A stretch of DNA of 64,000 nucleotides from Hydractinia symbiolongicarpus (taxonomy: Eukaryota; Cnidaria; Hydrozoa; Anthoathecata; Hydractiniidae): positions 2,606,001 to 2,670,000 of the forward strand of contig NC_079878.1 of assembly GCF_029227915.1 (NCBI RefSeq), in the 5' to 3' direction. The translations under genes and the position numbers were made by a program. A model generated the notes under the pieces. That model ran no database searches and was not told the origin of the DNA. It saw nothing but the letters and a program-made list of their open reading frames with translations. Below are positions 9,945 to 21,754 of the stretch, piece by piece (the first letter of the stretch is position 1; each line of letters starts with the position of its first letter).

Positions 9945-10350
9945 ATGAGACTTGTAGTTTTTAAAAATGTTTTCATTTTTGATGAGACGCTGAATAAAAT
10001 AAGTTTAATCGCCGGCAAACGAAAACCCGCCACTTTCCGTAAATCCCCGACTCGGCCCGTAAAGTCAAAAGTATACAAAGAAAGTACCCAGGGAGTAAAC
10101 TCATTTCCCGAACGATTTTTTAAATTATTTTTTCACCACTAAAACGCATGAGACCTGTAGTTTTCAGAAATGTTTTCATTTTTGATGAGACGCTTAATGA
10201 AAGTGGTTTAATCGCCGGCAAACGAAAACCCGCGATTTCCCGTAAATCCCGGGCTTGGCCCGTATAGTCGAATGTATACAAAGAAAGTACCCTGTGAGTA
10301 AACTCATTTCCAAAACGATTTTTTAAAGTATCTTTTCGCCACTAAAACGC

Positions 10351-10594
10351 ATGAGACTTGTAGTTTTCAAAAATGTTTTCATTTTTGATGAGACGCTGAA
10401 AAAAAGAAGTTTAATTGCCGGCAAACGAAAACCCGCCATTTCCCGTAAACCCCGGACTCGGCCCATATAGTCAAAAGTATACAAAGAAAGTACCCGGGGA
10501 GTAAACTCATTTCCCATGTGTACAAAGAAAGTACCTTGTGATTAAACTCATTTCCAAAACGATTTTTTAAATTATTTTTTCACCACTAAAACGC
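10351..10594. repeat. 244-bp variant monomer
   Basis: This member has gctgaaaaaaagaag at the variable site. The second copy of the 41-bp segment starts with the private form catgtgtac instead of catgtatac. Confidence 0.92.
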
Positions 10595-12217
10595 ATGAGA
10601 CTTGTAGTTTTCAAAAATGTTTTCATTTTTGATGAGACGCTTATTAAAAGAAGTTTAATCGCCGGCAAACGAAAACCCGCCATTTCCCGTAAACCCCGGA
10701 CTCGGCCCGTATAGTCAAAAGTATACAAAGAAAGTACCCAGGGATTAAACTCATTTCCCGAACGATTTTTTATGTTATTTTTTCACCACTAAAACGCATG
10801 AGACTTGTAGTTTTCAAAAGTGTTTTCATTTTTGATGAGACGCTGAATAAAAGAAGTTTAATTGCCGGCAAACGAAAACCCGCGATTTCCCGTAAATCCC
10901 GGACTCGGCCGTATAGTCAAAAGTATACAAAGAAGGTACCCAGGGAGTAAACTCATTTCCCGAACGATTTTTTAAAAATTTTTTTCACCACTAAAACGCA
11001 TGAGACTTGTAATTTTTAGAAATGTTTTCATTTTTGATGAGACGCTTAATGAAAGTGGTTTAATCGCCGGCAAACGAAAACCCGCGATTTCCCGTCAATC
11101 CCCGACTCGGCCCGTATAGTCAAAAGTATACAAAGAAAGTACCCAGGGAGTAAACTCATTTCCTGAACGATTTTTTAAATTATCTTTTCACCACTAAAAC
11201 GCATGAGACTTGTAGTTTTCAAAAATGTTTTCATTTTTGATGAGACGCTGAATAAAAGAAGTTTAATCGCCGGCAAACGAAAACCCGCCATTTCCCGTAA
11301 ACCCCGGACTCGGCCCGTATAGTCAAAAGTATACAAAGAAAGTACCCAGGGAGTAAACTCATTTCCCGAACGATTTTTTAAATTATATTTTCACCACTAA
11401 AACGCATGGGACTTGTAGTTTACAAAAATGTTTTCATTTTTGATGAGACTCTGAATAAAAGAAGTTTATTCGCCGGCAAACGAAAACCCGCTATTTCCCG
11501 TAAATCCCAGACTCGGGCCGTATAGTCAAAAGTATACAAAGAAAGTACCCAGGGAGTAAACTCATTTCCCGAACGATTTTTTAAATTATTTTTTCACCAC
11601 TAAAACGCATGAGACTTGTAGTTTTCAGAAATGTTTTCATTTTTGATGAGACGCTTAATGAAAGTGGTTTAATCGCCGGGAAACGAAAATCCGCGATTTC
11701 CCGTAAATCCCGGGCTTGGCCCGTATAGTCAAAAGTATACAAAGAAAGTACCCAGGGAGTAAACTCATTTCCCGAACGATTTTTTAAATTATTATTTAAC
11801 CACTAAAGCCCATGAGACTTGTAGTTTTTAAAAATGTTTTCATTTTTGATGAGACGCTGCATAAAAGAAGTTTAATCGCCGGCAAACGAAAACCCGCGAC
11901 TTTCCGTAAATCCCCGACACGGCCCGTAAAGTCAAAAGTATACAAAGAAAGTACCCAGGGAGTAAACTCATTTCCCGAACGATTTTTTAAATTATTTTTT
12001 CACCACTAAAACGCATGAGACCTGTAGTTTTCAGAAATGTTTTCATTTTTGATGAGACGCTTAATGAAAGTGGTTTAATCGCCGGCAAACGAAAACCCGC
12101 GATTTCCCGTAAATCCCGGGCTTGGCCCGTATAGTCGAATGTATACAAAGAAAGTACCCTGTGAGTAAACTCATTTCCAAAAGGATTTTTTAAAGTATCT
12201 TTTCGCCACTAAAACGC

Positions 12218-12461
12218 ATGAGACTTGTAGTTTTCAAAAATGTTTTCATTTTTGATAAGGCGCTGAAAAAAAGAAATTTAATTGCCGGCAAACGAAAACC
12301 CGCCATTTCCCGTAAACCCCGGACTCGGCCCATATAGTCAAAAGTATACAAAGAAAGTACCCGGGGAGTAAACTCATTTCCCATGTATACAAAGAAAGTA
12401 CCTTGTGATTAAACTGATTTCCAAAACGATTTTTTAAATTATTTTTTCACCACTAAAACGC
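12218..12461. repeat. 244-bp variant monomer
   Basis: Private changes are gataaggcgctg (gataagacgctg in most later members) and aaactgatttcc in the second copy of the 41-bp segment. Confidence 0.92.
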
Positions 12462-14491
12462 ATGAGACTTGTAGTTTTCAAAAATGTTTTCATTTTTGAT
12501 GAGACGCTTATTAAAAGAAGTTTAATCGCCGGCAAACGAAAACCCGCCATTTCCAGTAAACCCCGGACTCGGCCCGTATAGTCAAAAGTATACAAAGAAA
12601 GTACCCAGGGAGTAAACTCATTTCTCGAACGATTTTTTATATTATATTTTCACCACTAAAACGCATGAGACTTGTAGTTTTCAAAAATGTTTTCAGTTTT
12701 GATGAGACGCTGAATAAAAGAAGTTTAATTGCCGACAAACGAAAACCCGCGATTTCCCGTAAATCCCGGACTTGGCCCGTATAATCAAAAGTATACAAAG
12801 AAGGTACCCAGAGAGTAAACTCATTTCCAGAACGATTTTTTCAATTATTTTTTCACCACTAAAACGCATGAGACTTGTAGTTTGCAGAAATGTTTTCATT
12901 TTTGATGAGACGCTTAATGAAAGTGGTTTAATCGCCGGCAAACGAAAACCCGCGATTTCCCGTCAATCCCCGACTCGGCCCGTATAGTCAAAAGTATACA
13001 AAGAAAGTACCCAGGGAGTAAACTCATTTCCCGAACGATTTTTTAAATTATCTTTTCACCACTAAAACGCATGAGACTTGTAGTTTTCAAAAATGTTTTC
13101 ATTTTTGATGAGACGCTGAATAAAAGAAGTTTAATCGCCGGCAAACGAAAACCCGCCATTTCCCGTAAACCCCGGACTCGGCCCGTATAGTCAAAAGTAT
13201 ACAAAGAAAGTACCCAGGGAGTAAACTCATTTCCCGAACGATTTTTTAAATTATATTTTCACCACTAAAACGCATGGGACTTGTAGTTTACAAAAATGTT
13301 TTCATTTTTGATGAGACTCTGAATAAAAGAAGTTTAATCGCCGGCAAACGAAAACCCGCCATTTCCCGTAAATCCCAGACTCGGGCCGTATAGTCAAAAG
13401 TATACAAAGAAAGTACCCAGGGAGTAAACTCATTTCCCGAACGATTTTTTAAATTATTTTTTCACCACTAAAACGCATGAGACTTGTAGTTTTCAGAAAT
13501 GTTTTCATTTTTGATGAGACGCTTAATGAAAGTGGTTTAATCGCCGGCAAACGAAAACTCGCGATTTCCCGTAAATCCCGGGCTTGGCCCGTATAGTCAA
13601 AAGTATACAAAGAAAGTACCCAGGGAGTAAACTCATTTCCCGAACGATTTTTTAAATTATTATTTAACCACTAAAGCCCATGACACTTGTAGTTTTTAAA
13701 AATGTTTTCGTTTTTGATGAGACGCTGAATAAAAGAAGTTTAATCGCCGGCAAACGAAAACCCGCGACTTTCCGTAAATCCCCGACACGGCCCGTAAAGT
13801 CAAAAGTATACAAAGAAAGTACCCAGGGAGTAAACTCATTTGCCGAACGATTTTTTAAATTATTTTTTCACCACTAAAACGCATGAGACCTGTAGTTTTC
13901 AGAAATGTTTTCATTTTTGATGAGACGCTTAATGAAAGTGGTTTAATCGCCGGCAAACGAAAACCCGCGATTTCCCGTAAATCCCGGGCTTGGCCCGTAT
14001 AGTCGAATGTATACAAAGAAAGTACCCTGTGAGTAAACTCATTTCCAAAACGATTTTTTAAAGTATCTTTTCGCCACTAAAACGCATGAGACTTGTAGTT
14101 TTCAAAAATGTTTACATTTTTGATAAGACGCTGAAAAATAGAAGTTTAATTGCCGGCAAACGAAAACCCGCCATTTCCCGTAAACCCATGACTCGGCCCA
14201 TATAGTCAAAAGTATACAAAGAAAGTACCCGGGGAGTAAACTCATTTCCCGAACGATTTTTTATATTATTTTTTCACCACTAAAACGCATAAGACATGTA
14301 GTTTTCAAAAGTGTTTTCATTTTTGATGAGACGCTGAATAAAAGAAGTTTAATTGCCGGCAAACGAAAACCCGCGATTTCCCGTAAATCCCGGACTTGGC
14401 CCGTATAGTCAAAAGTATACAAAGAAAGTACCCAGGGAGTAAACTCATTTCCCGAACGATTTTTTATATTATTTTTTCACCACTAAAACGC

Positions 14492-14735
14492 ATAAGACAT
14501 GTAGTTTTAAAAAATGTTTTCATTTTTGATAAGACGCTGAAAAAAAGAAGTTTAATTGCCGGCAAACGAAAACCCGCCATTTCCCGTAAACCCCGGACTC
14601 GGCCCATATAGTCAAAAGTATACAAAGAAAGTACCCGGGGAGTAAACTCATTTCCCATGTATACAAAGAAAGTACCTTGTGATTAAACTCATTTCCAAAA
14701 CGATTTTGTAAATTATTTTTTCACCACTAAAACGC
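14492..14735. repeat. 244-bp variant monomer with exchanged head
   Basis: The head reads cataagacatgtag, as in the preceding monomer at 14289. From gataagacgctg onward it is the usual 244-bp variant. The exchange point lies within the inverted-repeat region of the head. Confidence 0.88.
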
Positions 14736-15953
14736 ATGAGACTTGTAGTTTTCAAAAATGTTTTCATTTTTGATGAGACGCTTAATGAAAGTGGTTTAAT
14801 CGCCAACAAACGAAAACCCGCGATTTCCCGTCAATCCCCGACTCGGCCCGTATAGTCAAAAGTATACAAAGAAAGTACCCAGGGAGTAAACTCATTTCCC
14901 GAACGATTTTTTAAATTATCTTTTCACCACTAAAACGCATGAGACTTGTAGTTTTCAAAAATGTTTTCATTTTTGATGAGACGCTGAATAAAAGAAGTTT
15001 AATCGCCGGCAAACGAAAACCCGCCATTTCCCGTAAACCCCGGACTCGGCCCGTATAGTCAAAAGTATACAAAGAAAGTACCCAGGGAGTAAACTCATTT
15101 CCCGAACGATTTTTTAAATTATATTTTCACCACTAAAACGCATGGGACTTGTAGTTTACAAAAATGTTTTCATTTTTGATGAGACTCTGAATAAAAGAAG
15201 TTTAATCGCCGGCAAACGAAAACCCGCGATTTCCCGTAAATCCCAGACTCGGGCCGTATAGTCAAAAGTATACAAAGAAAGTACCCAGGGAGTAAACTCA
15301 TTTCTCGAACGATTTTTTAAATTATTTTTTCACCACTAAAACGCATGAGACTTGTAGTTTTCAGAAATGTTTTCATTTTTGATGAGACGCTTAATGAAAG
15401 TGGTTTAATCGCCGGCAAACGAAAACCCGCGATTTCCCGTAAATCCCGGGCTTGGCCCGTATAGTCAAAAGTATACAAAGAAAGTACCCAGGGAGTAAAC
15501 TCATTTCCCGAACGATTTTTTAAATTATTATTTAACCACTAAAGCCCATGAGACTTGTAGTTTTTAAAAATGTTTTCATTTTTGATGAGACGCTGAATAA
15601 AAGAAGTTTAATCGCCGGCAAACGAAAACCCGCGACTTTCCGTAAATCCCCGACACGGCCCGTAAAGTCAAAAGTATACAAAGAAAGTACCCAGGGAGTA
15701 AACTCATTTCCCGAACGATTTTTTAAATTATTTTTTCACCACTAAAACGCATGAGACCTGTAGTTTTCAGAAATGTTTTCATTTTTGATGAGACGCTTAA
15801 TGAAAGTGGTTTAATCGCCGGCAAACGAAAACCCGCGATTTCCCGTAAATCCCGGGCTTGGCCCGTATAGTCGAATGTATACAAAGAAAGTACCCTGTGA
15901 GTAAACTCATTTCCAAAACGATTTTTTAAAGTATCTTTTCGCCACTAAAACGC

Positions 15954-16196
15954 ATGAGACTTGTAGTTTTCAAAAATGTTTTCATTTTTGATAAGACGCT
16001 GAAAAAAAGAAGTTTAATTGCCGGCAAACGAAAACCCGACATTTCCCGTAAACCCCGGACTCGGCCCATATAGTCAAAAGTATACAAAGAAAGTACCCGG
16101 GAGTAAACTCATTTCCCATGTATAAAAAGAAAGTACCTTGTGATTAAACTCATTACCAAAACGATTTTTTAAATTATTTTTTCACCACTAAAACGC
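15954..16196. repeat. 243-bp variant monomer
   Basis: This member has lost one G in the cccggggag run. The second 41-bp copy begins catgtataaaaag, a form shared with 17820 and 20496. Confidence 0.92.
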
Positions 16197-17819
16197 ATGA
16201 GACTTGTAGTTTTCAAAAATGTTTTTATTTTGATGAGACGCTTATTAAAAGAAGTTTAATCGCCGGCAAACGAAAACCCGCCATTTTCCGTAAACCCCGG
16301 ACTCGGCCCGTATAGTCAAAAGTATACAAAGAAAGTACCCAGGGAGTAAACTCATTTCCCGAACGATTTTTTATATTATTTTTTCACCACTAAAACGCAT
16401 GAGACATGTAGTTTTCAAAAGTGTTTTCATTTTTGATGAGACGCTGAATAAAAGAAGTTTAATTGCCGGCAAACGAAAACCCGCGATTTCCCGTAAATCC
16501 CGGACTTGGCCCGTATAGTCAAAAGTATACAAAGAAGGTACCCAGAGGGTAAACTCATTTCCCGAACGATTTTTTCAATTATTTTTTCACCACTAAAACG
16601 CATGAAACTTGTAGTTTGCAGAAATGTTTTCATTTTTGATGAGACGCTTAATGAAAGTGGTTTAATCGCCGGCAAACGAAAACCCGCGATTTCCCGTCGA
16701 TCCCCGACTCGGCCCGTATAGTCAAAAGTATACAAAGAAAGTACCCAGAGAGTAAACTCATTTCACGAACGATTTTTTAAATTATTTTTTCTCCACTAAA
16801 ACGCATGAGACTTGTAGTTTTCAGAAATGTTTTCATTTTTGATGAGACGCTGAATAAAAGAAGTTTAATCGCCGGCAAACGAAAACCCGCGATTTCCCGT
16901 AAATCCCGGACTCAGCCCGTGTAGTCAAAAGTATACAAAGAAGGTACCCAGGGAGTAAACTCATTTCCCGAACGATTTTTTAAATTATTTTTTCACCACT
17001 AAAACGCATGAGACATGTAGTTTTCAAAAGTGTTTTCATTTTTGATGAGACGCTGAATAAAAGAAGTTTAATTGCCGGCAAACGAAAACCCGCGACTTCC
17101 CGTAAATCCCCGACTCGGCCCGTATAGTCAAAAGTATACAAAGAAAGTACCCAGGGAGTAAACTCATTTCCCGAACGATTTTTTAAATTATTTTTTCACC
17201 ACTAAAACGCATGAGACCTGTGGTTTTCAGAAATGTTTTCATTTTTGATGAGACGCTTAATGAAAGTGGTTTAATCGGCGGCAAACGAAAACCCACGATT
17301 TCCCGTAAATCACGGGCTTGGCCCGTATAGTCGAATGTATACAAAGAAAGTACCCTGTGAGTAAACTCATTTCCAAAACGATTTTTTAAAGTATCTTTTC
17401 ACCACTAAAACGCATGAGACTTGTATTTTTTAAAAATGTTTTCATTTTTGATGGGACGCTGAATAAAAGAAGTTTAATCGCCGGCACACGAAAACCCGCG
17501 ATTTTCCGTAAATCCCGGACTGGGCCCGTATAGTCAAAAGTATACAAAGAAAGTACCCAGGGAGTAAACTCATTTCCCGAACGATTTTTTAAATTATTTT
17601 TTCACCACTAAAACGCATGAGACCTGTAGTTTTCAGAAATGTTTTCATTTTTGATGAGACGCTTAATGAAAGTGGTTTAATCGCCGGCAAACGAAAACCC
17701 GCGATTTCCCGTAAATCCCGGGCTTGGCCCGTATAGTCGAATGTATACAAAGAAAGTACCCTGTGAGTAAACTCATTTCCAAAACGATTTTTTAAAGTAT
17801 CTTTTCGCCACTAAAACGC

Positions 17820-18063
17820 ATGAGACTTGTAGTTTTCAAAAATGTTTTCATTTTTGATAAGACGCTGAAAAAAAGAAGTTTAATTGCCGGCAAACGAAAA
17901 CCCGCCATTTCCCGTAAACCCCGGACTCGGCCCATATAGTCAAAAGTATACAAAGAAAGTACCCGGGGAGTAAACTCATTTCCCATGTATAAAAAGAAAG
18001 TACCTTGTGATTAAACTCATTACCAAAACGATTTTTTAAATTATTTTTTCACCACTAAAACGC
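17820..18063. repeat. 244-bp variant monomer
   Basis: It carries gataagacgctg, catgtataaaaag and cattaccaaaacg. It is followed by a 202-bp monomer with a shortened gtttttattttg tract, as is the 243-bp unit at 15954. Confidence 0.92.
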
Positions 18064-20495
18064 ATGAGACTTGTAGTTTTCAAAAATGTTTTTATTTTGA
18101 TGAGACGCTTATTAAAAGAAGTTTAATCGCCGGCAAACGAAAACCCGCCATTTTCCGTAAACCCCGGACTCGGCCCGTATAGTCAAAAGTATACAAAGAA
18201 AGTACCCAGGGAGTAAACTCATTTCCCGAACGATTTTTTATATTATTTTTTCACCACTAAAACGCATGAGACATGTAGTTTTCAAAAGTGTTTTCATTTT
18301 TGATGAGACGCTGAATAAAAGAAGTTTAATTGCCGGCAAACGAAAACCCGCGATTTCCCGTAAATCCCGGACTTGGCCCGTATAGTCAAAAGTATACAAA
18401 GAAGGTACCCAGAGGGTAAACTCATTTCCCGAACGATTTTTTCAATTATTTTTTCACCACTAAAACGCATGAAACTTGTAGTTTGCAGAAATGTTTTCAT
18501 TTTTGATGAGACGCTTAATGAAAGTGGTTTAATCGCCGGCAAACGAAAACCCGCGATTTCCCGTCAATCCCCGACTCGGCCCGTATAGTCAAAAGTATAC
18601 AAAGAAAGTACCCAGAGAGTAAACTCATTTCACGAACGATTTTTTAAATTATTTTTTCTCCACTAAAACGCATGAGACTTGTAGTTTTCAGAAATGTTTT
18701 CATTTTTGATGAGACGCTGAATAAAAGAAGTTTAATCGCCGGCAAACGAAAACCCGCGATTTCCCGTAAATCCCGGACTCAGCCCGTGTAGTCAAAAGTA
18801 TACAAAGAAGGTACCCAGGGAGTAAACTCATTTCCCGAACGATTTTTTAAATTATTTTTTCACCACTAAAACGCATGAGACATGTAGTTTTCAAAAGTGT
18901 TTTCATTTTTGATGAGACGCTGAATAAAAGAAGTTTAATTGCCGGCAAACGAAAACCCGCGACTTCCCGTAAATCCCCGACTCGGCCCGTATAGTCAAAA
19001 GTATACAAAGAAAGTACCCAGGGAGTAAACTCATTTCCCGAACGATTTTTTAAATTATTTTTTCACCACTAAAACGCATGAGACCTGTGGTTTTCAGAAA
19101 TGTTTTCATTTTTGATGAGACGCTTAATGAAAGTGGTTTAATCGGCGGCAAACGAAAACCCACGATTTCCCGTAAATCACGGGCTTGGCCCGTATAGTCG
19201 AATGTATACAAAGAAAGTACCCTGTGAGTAAACTCATTTCCAAAACGATTTTTTAAAGTATCTTTTCACCACTAAAACGCATGAGACTTGTATTTTTTAA
19301 AAATGTTTTCATTTTTGATGGGACGCTGAATAAAAGAAGTTTAATCGCCGGCACACGAAAACCCGCGATTTTCCGTAAATCCCGGACTGGGCCCGTATAG
19401 TCAAAAGTATACAAAGAAAGTACCCAGGGAGTAAACTCATTTCCCGAACGATTTTTTAAATTATTTTTTCACCACTAAAACGCATGAGACTTGTAGTTTT
19501 CAAAAATGTTTTCATTTTTGATGAGACGCTGAATAAAAGAAGTTTAATCGCCGGCAAACGAAAACCCGGACTTCCCGAAATCCCCGACTCGGCCCGTAAA
19601 GTCAAAAGTATACAAAGAAAGTACCCAGGGAGTAAACTCATTTCCCGAACGATTTTTTAAATTATTTTTTCACCACTAAAACGCATGAGACTTGTAGTTT
19701 TCAGAAATGTTTTCATTTTTGATGAGACGCTTAATAAAAGTGGTATAATCGCCGGCAAACGAAAACCCGCGATTTCCCGTAAATCCCGGGCTTGGCCCGT
19801 ATAGTCAAAAGTATACAAAGAAAGTACCCAGGGAGTAAACTCATTTCCCGAACGATTTTTTAAATTATTTTTTCACCACTAAAACGCATGAGACTTGTAG
19901 TTTTCAGAAATGTTTTCATTTTTGATGAGACGCTGAATATAAGAAGTTTAATCGCCGGCAAACGAAACCCGCGACTTCCCGTAAATCCCGGATTCGGGCC
20001 GTATAGTCAAAAGTATACAAAGAAAGTACCCAGGGAGTAAACTCATTTCCCGCACGATTTTTGAAATTATTTTTTCACCACTAAAACGCATGAGACTTGT
20101 AGTTTTCAGAAATGTTTTCATTTTTGATGAGACGCTTAATGAAAGTGGTTTAATCGCCGGCAAACGAAAACCCGCGACTTCCCGTAAATCCCGGACTCGA
20201 GCCGTATAGTCAAAAGTATACAAAGAAAGTACCCAGGGAGTAAACTCATTTCCCGAACGATTTTTTAAATTATTTTTTCACCACTAAAACGCATGAGACT
20301 TGTAGTTTTCAGAAATGTTTTCATTTTTGATGAGACGCTTAATGAAAGTGGTTTAATCGCCGGCAAACGAAAACCCGCGATTTCCCGTAAATCCCGGGCT
20401 TGGCCCGTATAGTCGAATGTATACAAAGAAAGTACCCTGTGAGTAAACTCATTTCCAAAACGATTTTTTAAAGTATCTTTTCGCCACTAAAACGC

Positions 20496-20739
20496 ATGAG
20501 ACTTGTAGTTTTCAAAAATGTTTTCATTTTTGATAAGACGCTGAAAAAAAGAAGTTTAATTGCCGGCAAACGAAAACCCGCCATTTCCCGTAAACCCCGG
20601 ACTCGGCCCATATAGTCAAAAGTATACAAAGAAAGTACCCGGGGAGTAAACTCATTTCCCATGTATAAAAAGAAAGTACCTTGTGATTAAACTCATTACC
20701 AAAACGATTTTTTAAATTATTTTTTCACCACTAAAACGC
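20496..20739. repeat. 244-bp variant monomer
   Basis: It is nearly identical to the unit at 17820. The following monomer is full length (gtttttatttttg) instead of 202 bp. Confidence 0.92.
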
Positions 20740-21754
20740 ATGAGACTTGTAGTTTTCAAAAATGTTTTTATTTTTGATGAGACGCTTATTAAAAGAAGTT
20801 TAATCGCCGGCAAACGAAAACCCGCCATTTTCCGTAAACCCCGGACTCGGCCCGTATAGTCAAAAGTATACAAAGAAAGTACCCAGGGAGTAAACTCATT
20901 TCCCGAACGATTTTTTATATTATTTTTTCACCACTAAAACGCATGAGACATGTAGTTTTCAAAAGTGTTTTCATTTTTGATGAGACGCTGAATAAAAGAA
21001 GTTTAATTGCCGGCAAACGAAAACCCGCGATTTCCCGTAAATCCCGGACTTGGCCCGTATAGTCAAAAGTATACAAAGAAGGTACCCAGAGGGTAAACTC
21101 ATTTCCCGAACGATTTTTTCAATTATTTTTTCACCACTAAAACGCATGAAACTTGTAGTTTGCAGAAATGTTTTCATTTTTGATGAGACGCTTAATGAAA
21201 GTGGTTTAATCGCCGGCAAACGAAAACCCGCGATTTCCCGTCAATCCCCGACTCGGCCCGTATAGTCAAAAGTATACAAAGAAAGTACCCAGAGAGTAAA
21301 CTCATTTCACGAACGATTTTTTAAATTATTTTTTCTCCACTAAAACGCATGAGACTTGTAGTTTTCAGAAATGTTTTCATTTTTGATGAGACGCTGAATA
21401 AAAGAAGTTTAATCGCCGGCAAACGAAAACCCGCGATTTCCCGTAAATCCCGGACTCAGCCCGTGTAGTCAAAAGTATACAAAGAAGGTACCCAGGGAGT
21501 AAACTCATTTCCCGAACGATTTTTTAAATTATTTTTTCACCACTAAAACGCATGAGACATGTAGTTTTCAAAAGTGTTTTCATTTTTGATGAGACGCTGA
21601 ATAAAAGAAGTTTAATTGCCGGCAAACGAAAACCCGCGACTTCCCGTAAATCCCCGACTCGGCCCGTATAGTCAAAAGTATACAAAGAAAGTACCCAGGG
21701 AGTAAACTCATTTCCCGAACGATTTTTTAAATTATTTTTTCACCACTAAAACGC

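Larger units (their letters stand above)
9945..15547. repeat. Nine-monomer HOR with 244-bp variant, 3 copies (1867, 1868, 1868 bp)
   Basis: Copies run 9945-11811, 11812-13679 and 13680-15547. Each starts with a class A monomer having ccgtaaagtc in place of ccgtatagtc, then a class B monomer with cctgtagttttcag. Each ends with three monomers of fixed type: cccgccatttcccg (11203, 13071, 14939), catggg with gagactctg (11406, 13274, 15142) and class B (11609, 13477, 15345). The 244-bp unit is third in copies 1 and 2 and fifth in copy 3. In copy 3 the monomers at 14086, 14492 and 14736 are chimeras of units kept separate in the other copies. Total length is nonetheless preserved at nine monomers. 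Confidence 0.9.
15548..21754. repeat. Extended HOR family, units of 1866 and 2676 bp
   Basis: Taking the class B monomer before each 244-bp unit as the start, copies begin at 15751, 17617 (1866 bp later) and 20293 (2676 bp later). All share a characteristic run: a gacatgtagttttc monomer (16399, 18266, 20943), a catgaaacttgtagtttgc monomer (16602, 18469, 21146), a ttttttctccac linker, and a monomer with actcagcccgtgtag (16805, 18672, 21349). The second copy is longer by four monomers (19484-20292), including a 201-bp unit at 19484 and a 202-bp unit at 19888. Those subtypes are then re-amplified in the next block. Confidence 0.88.
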
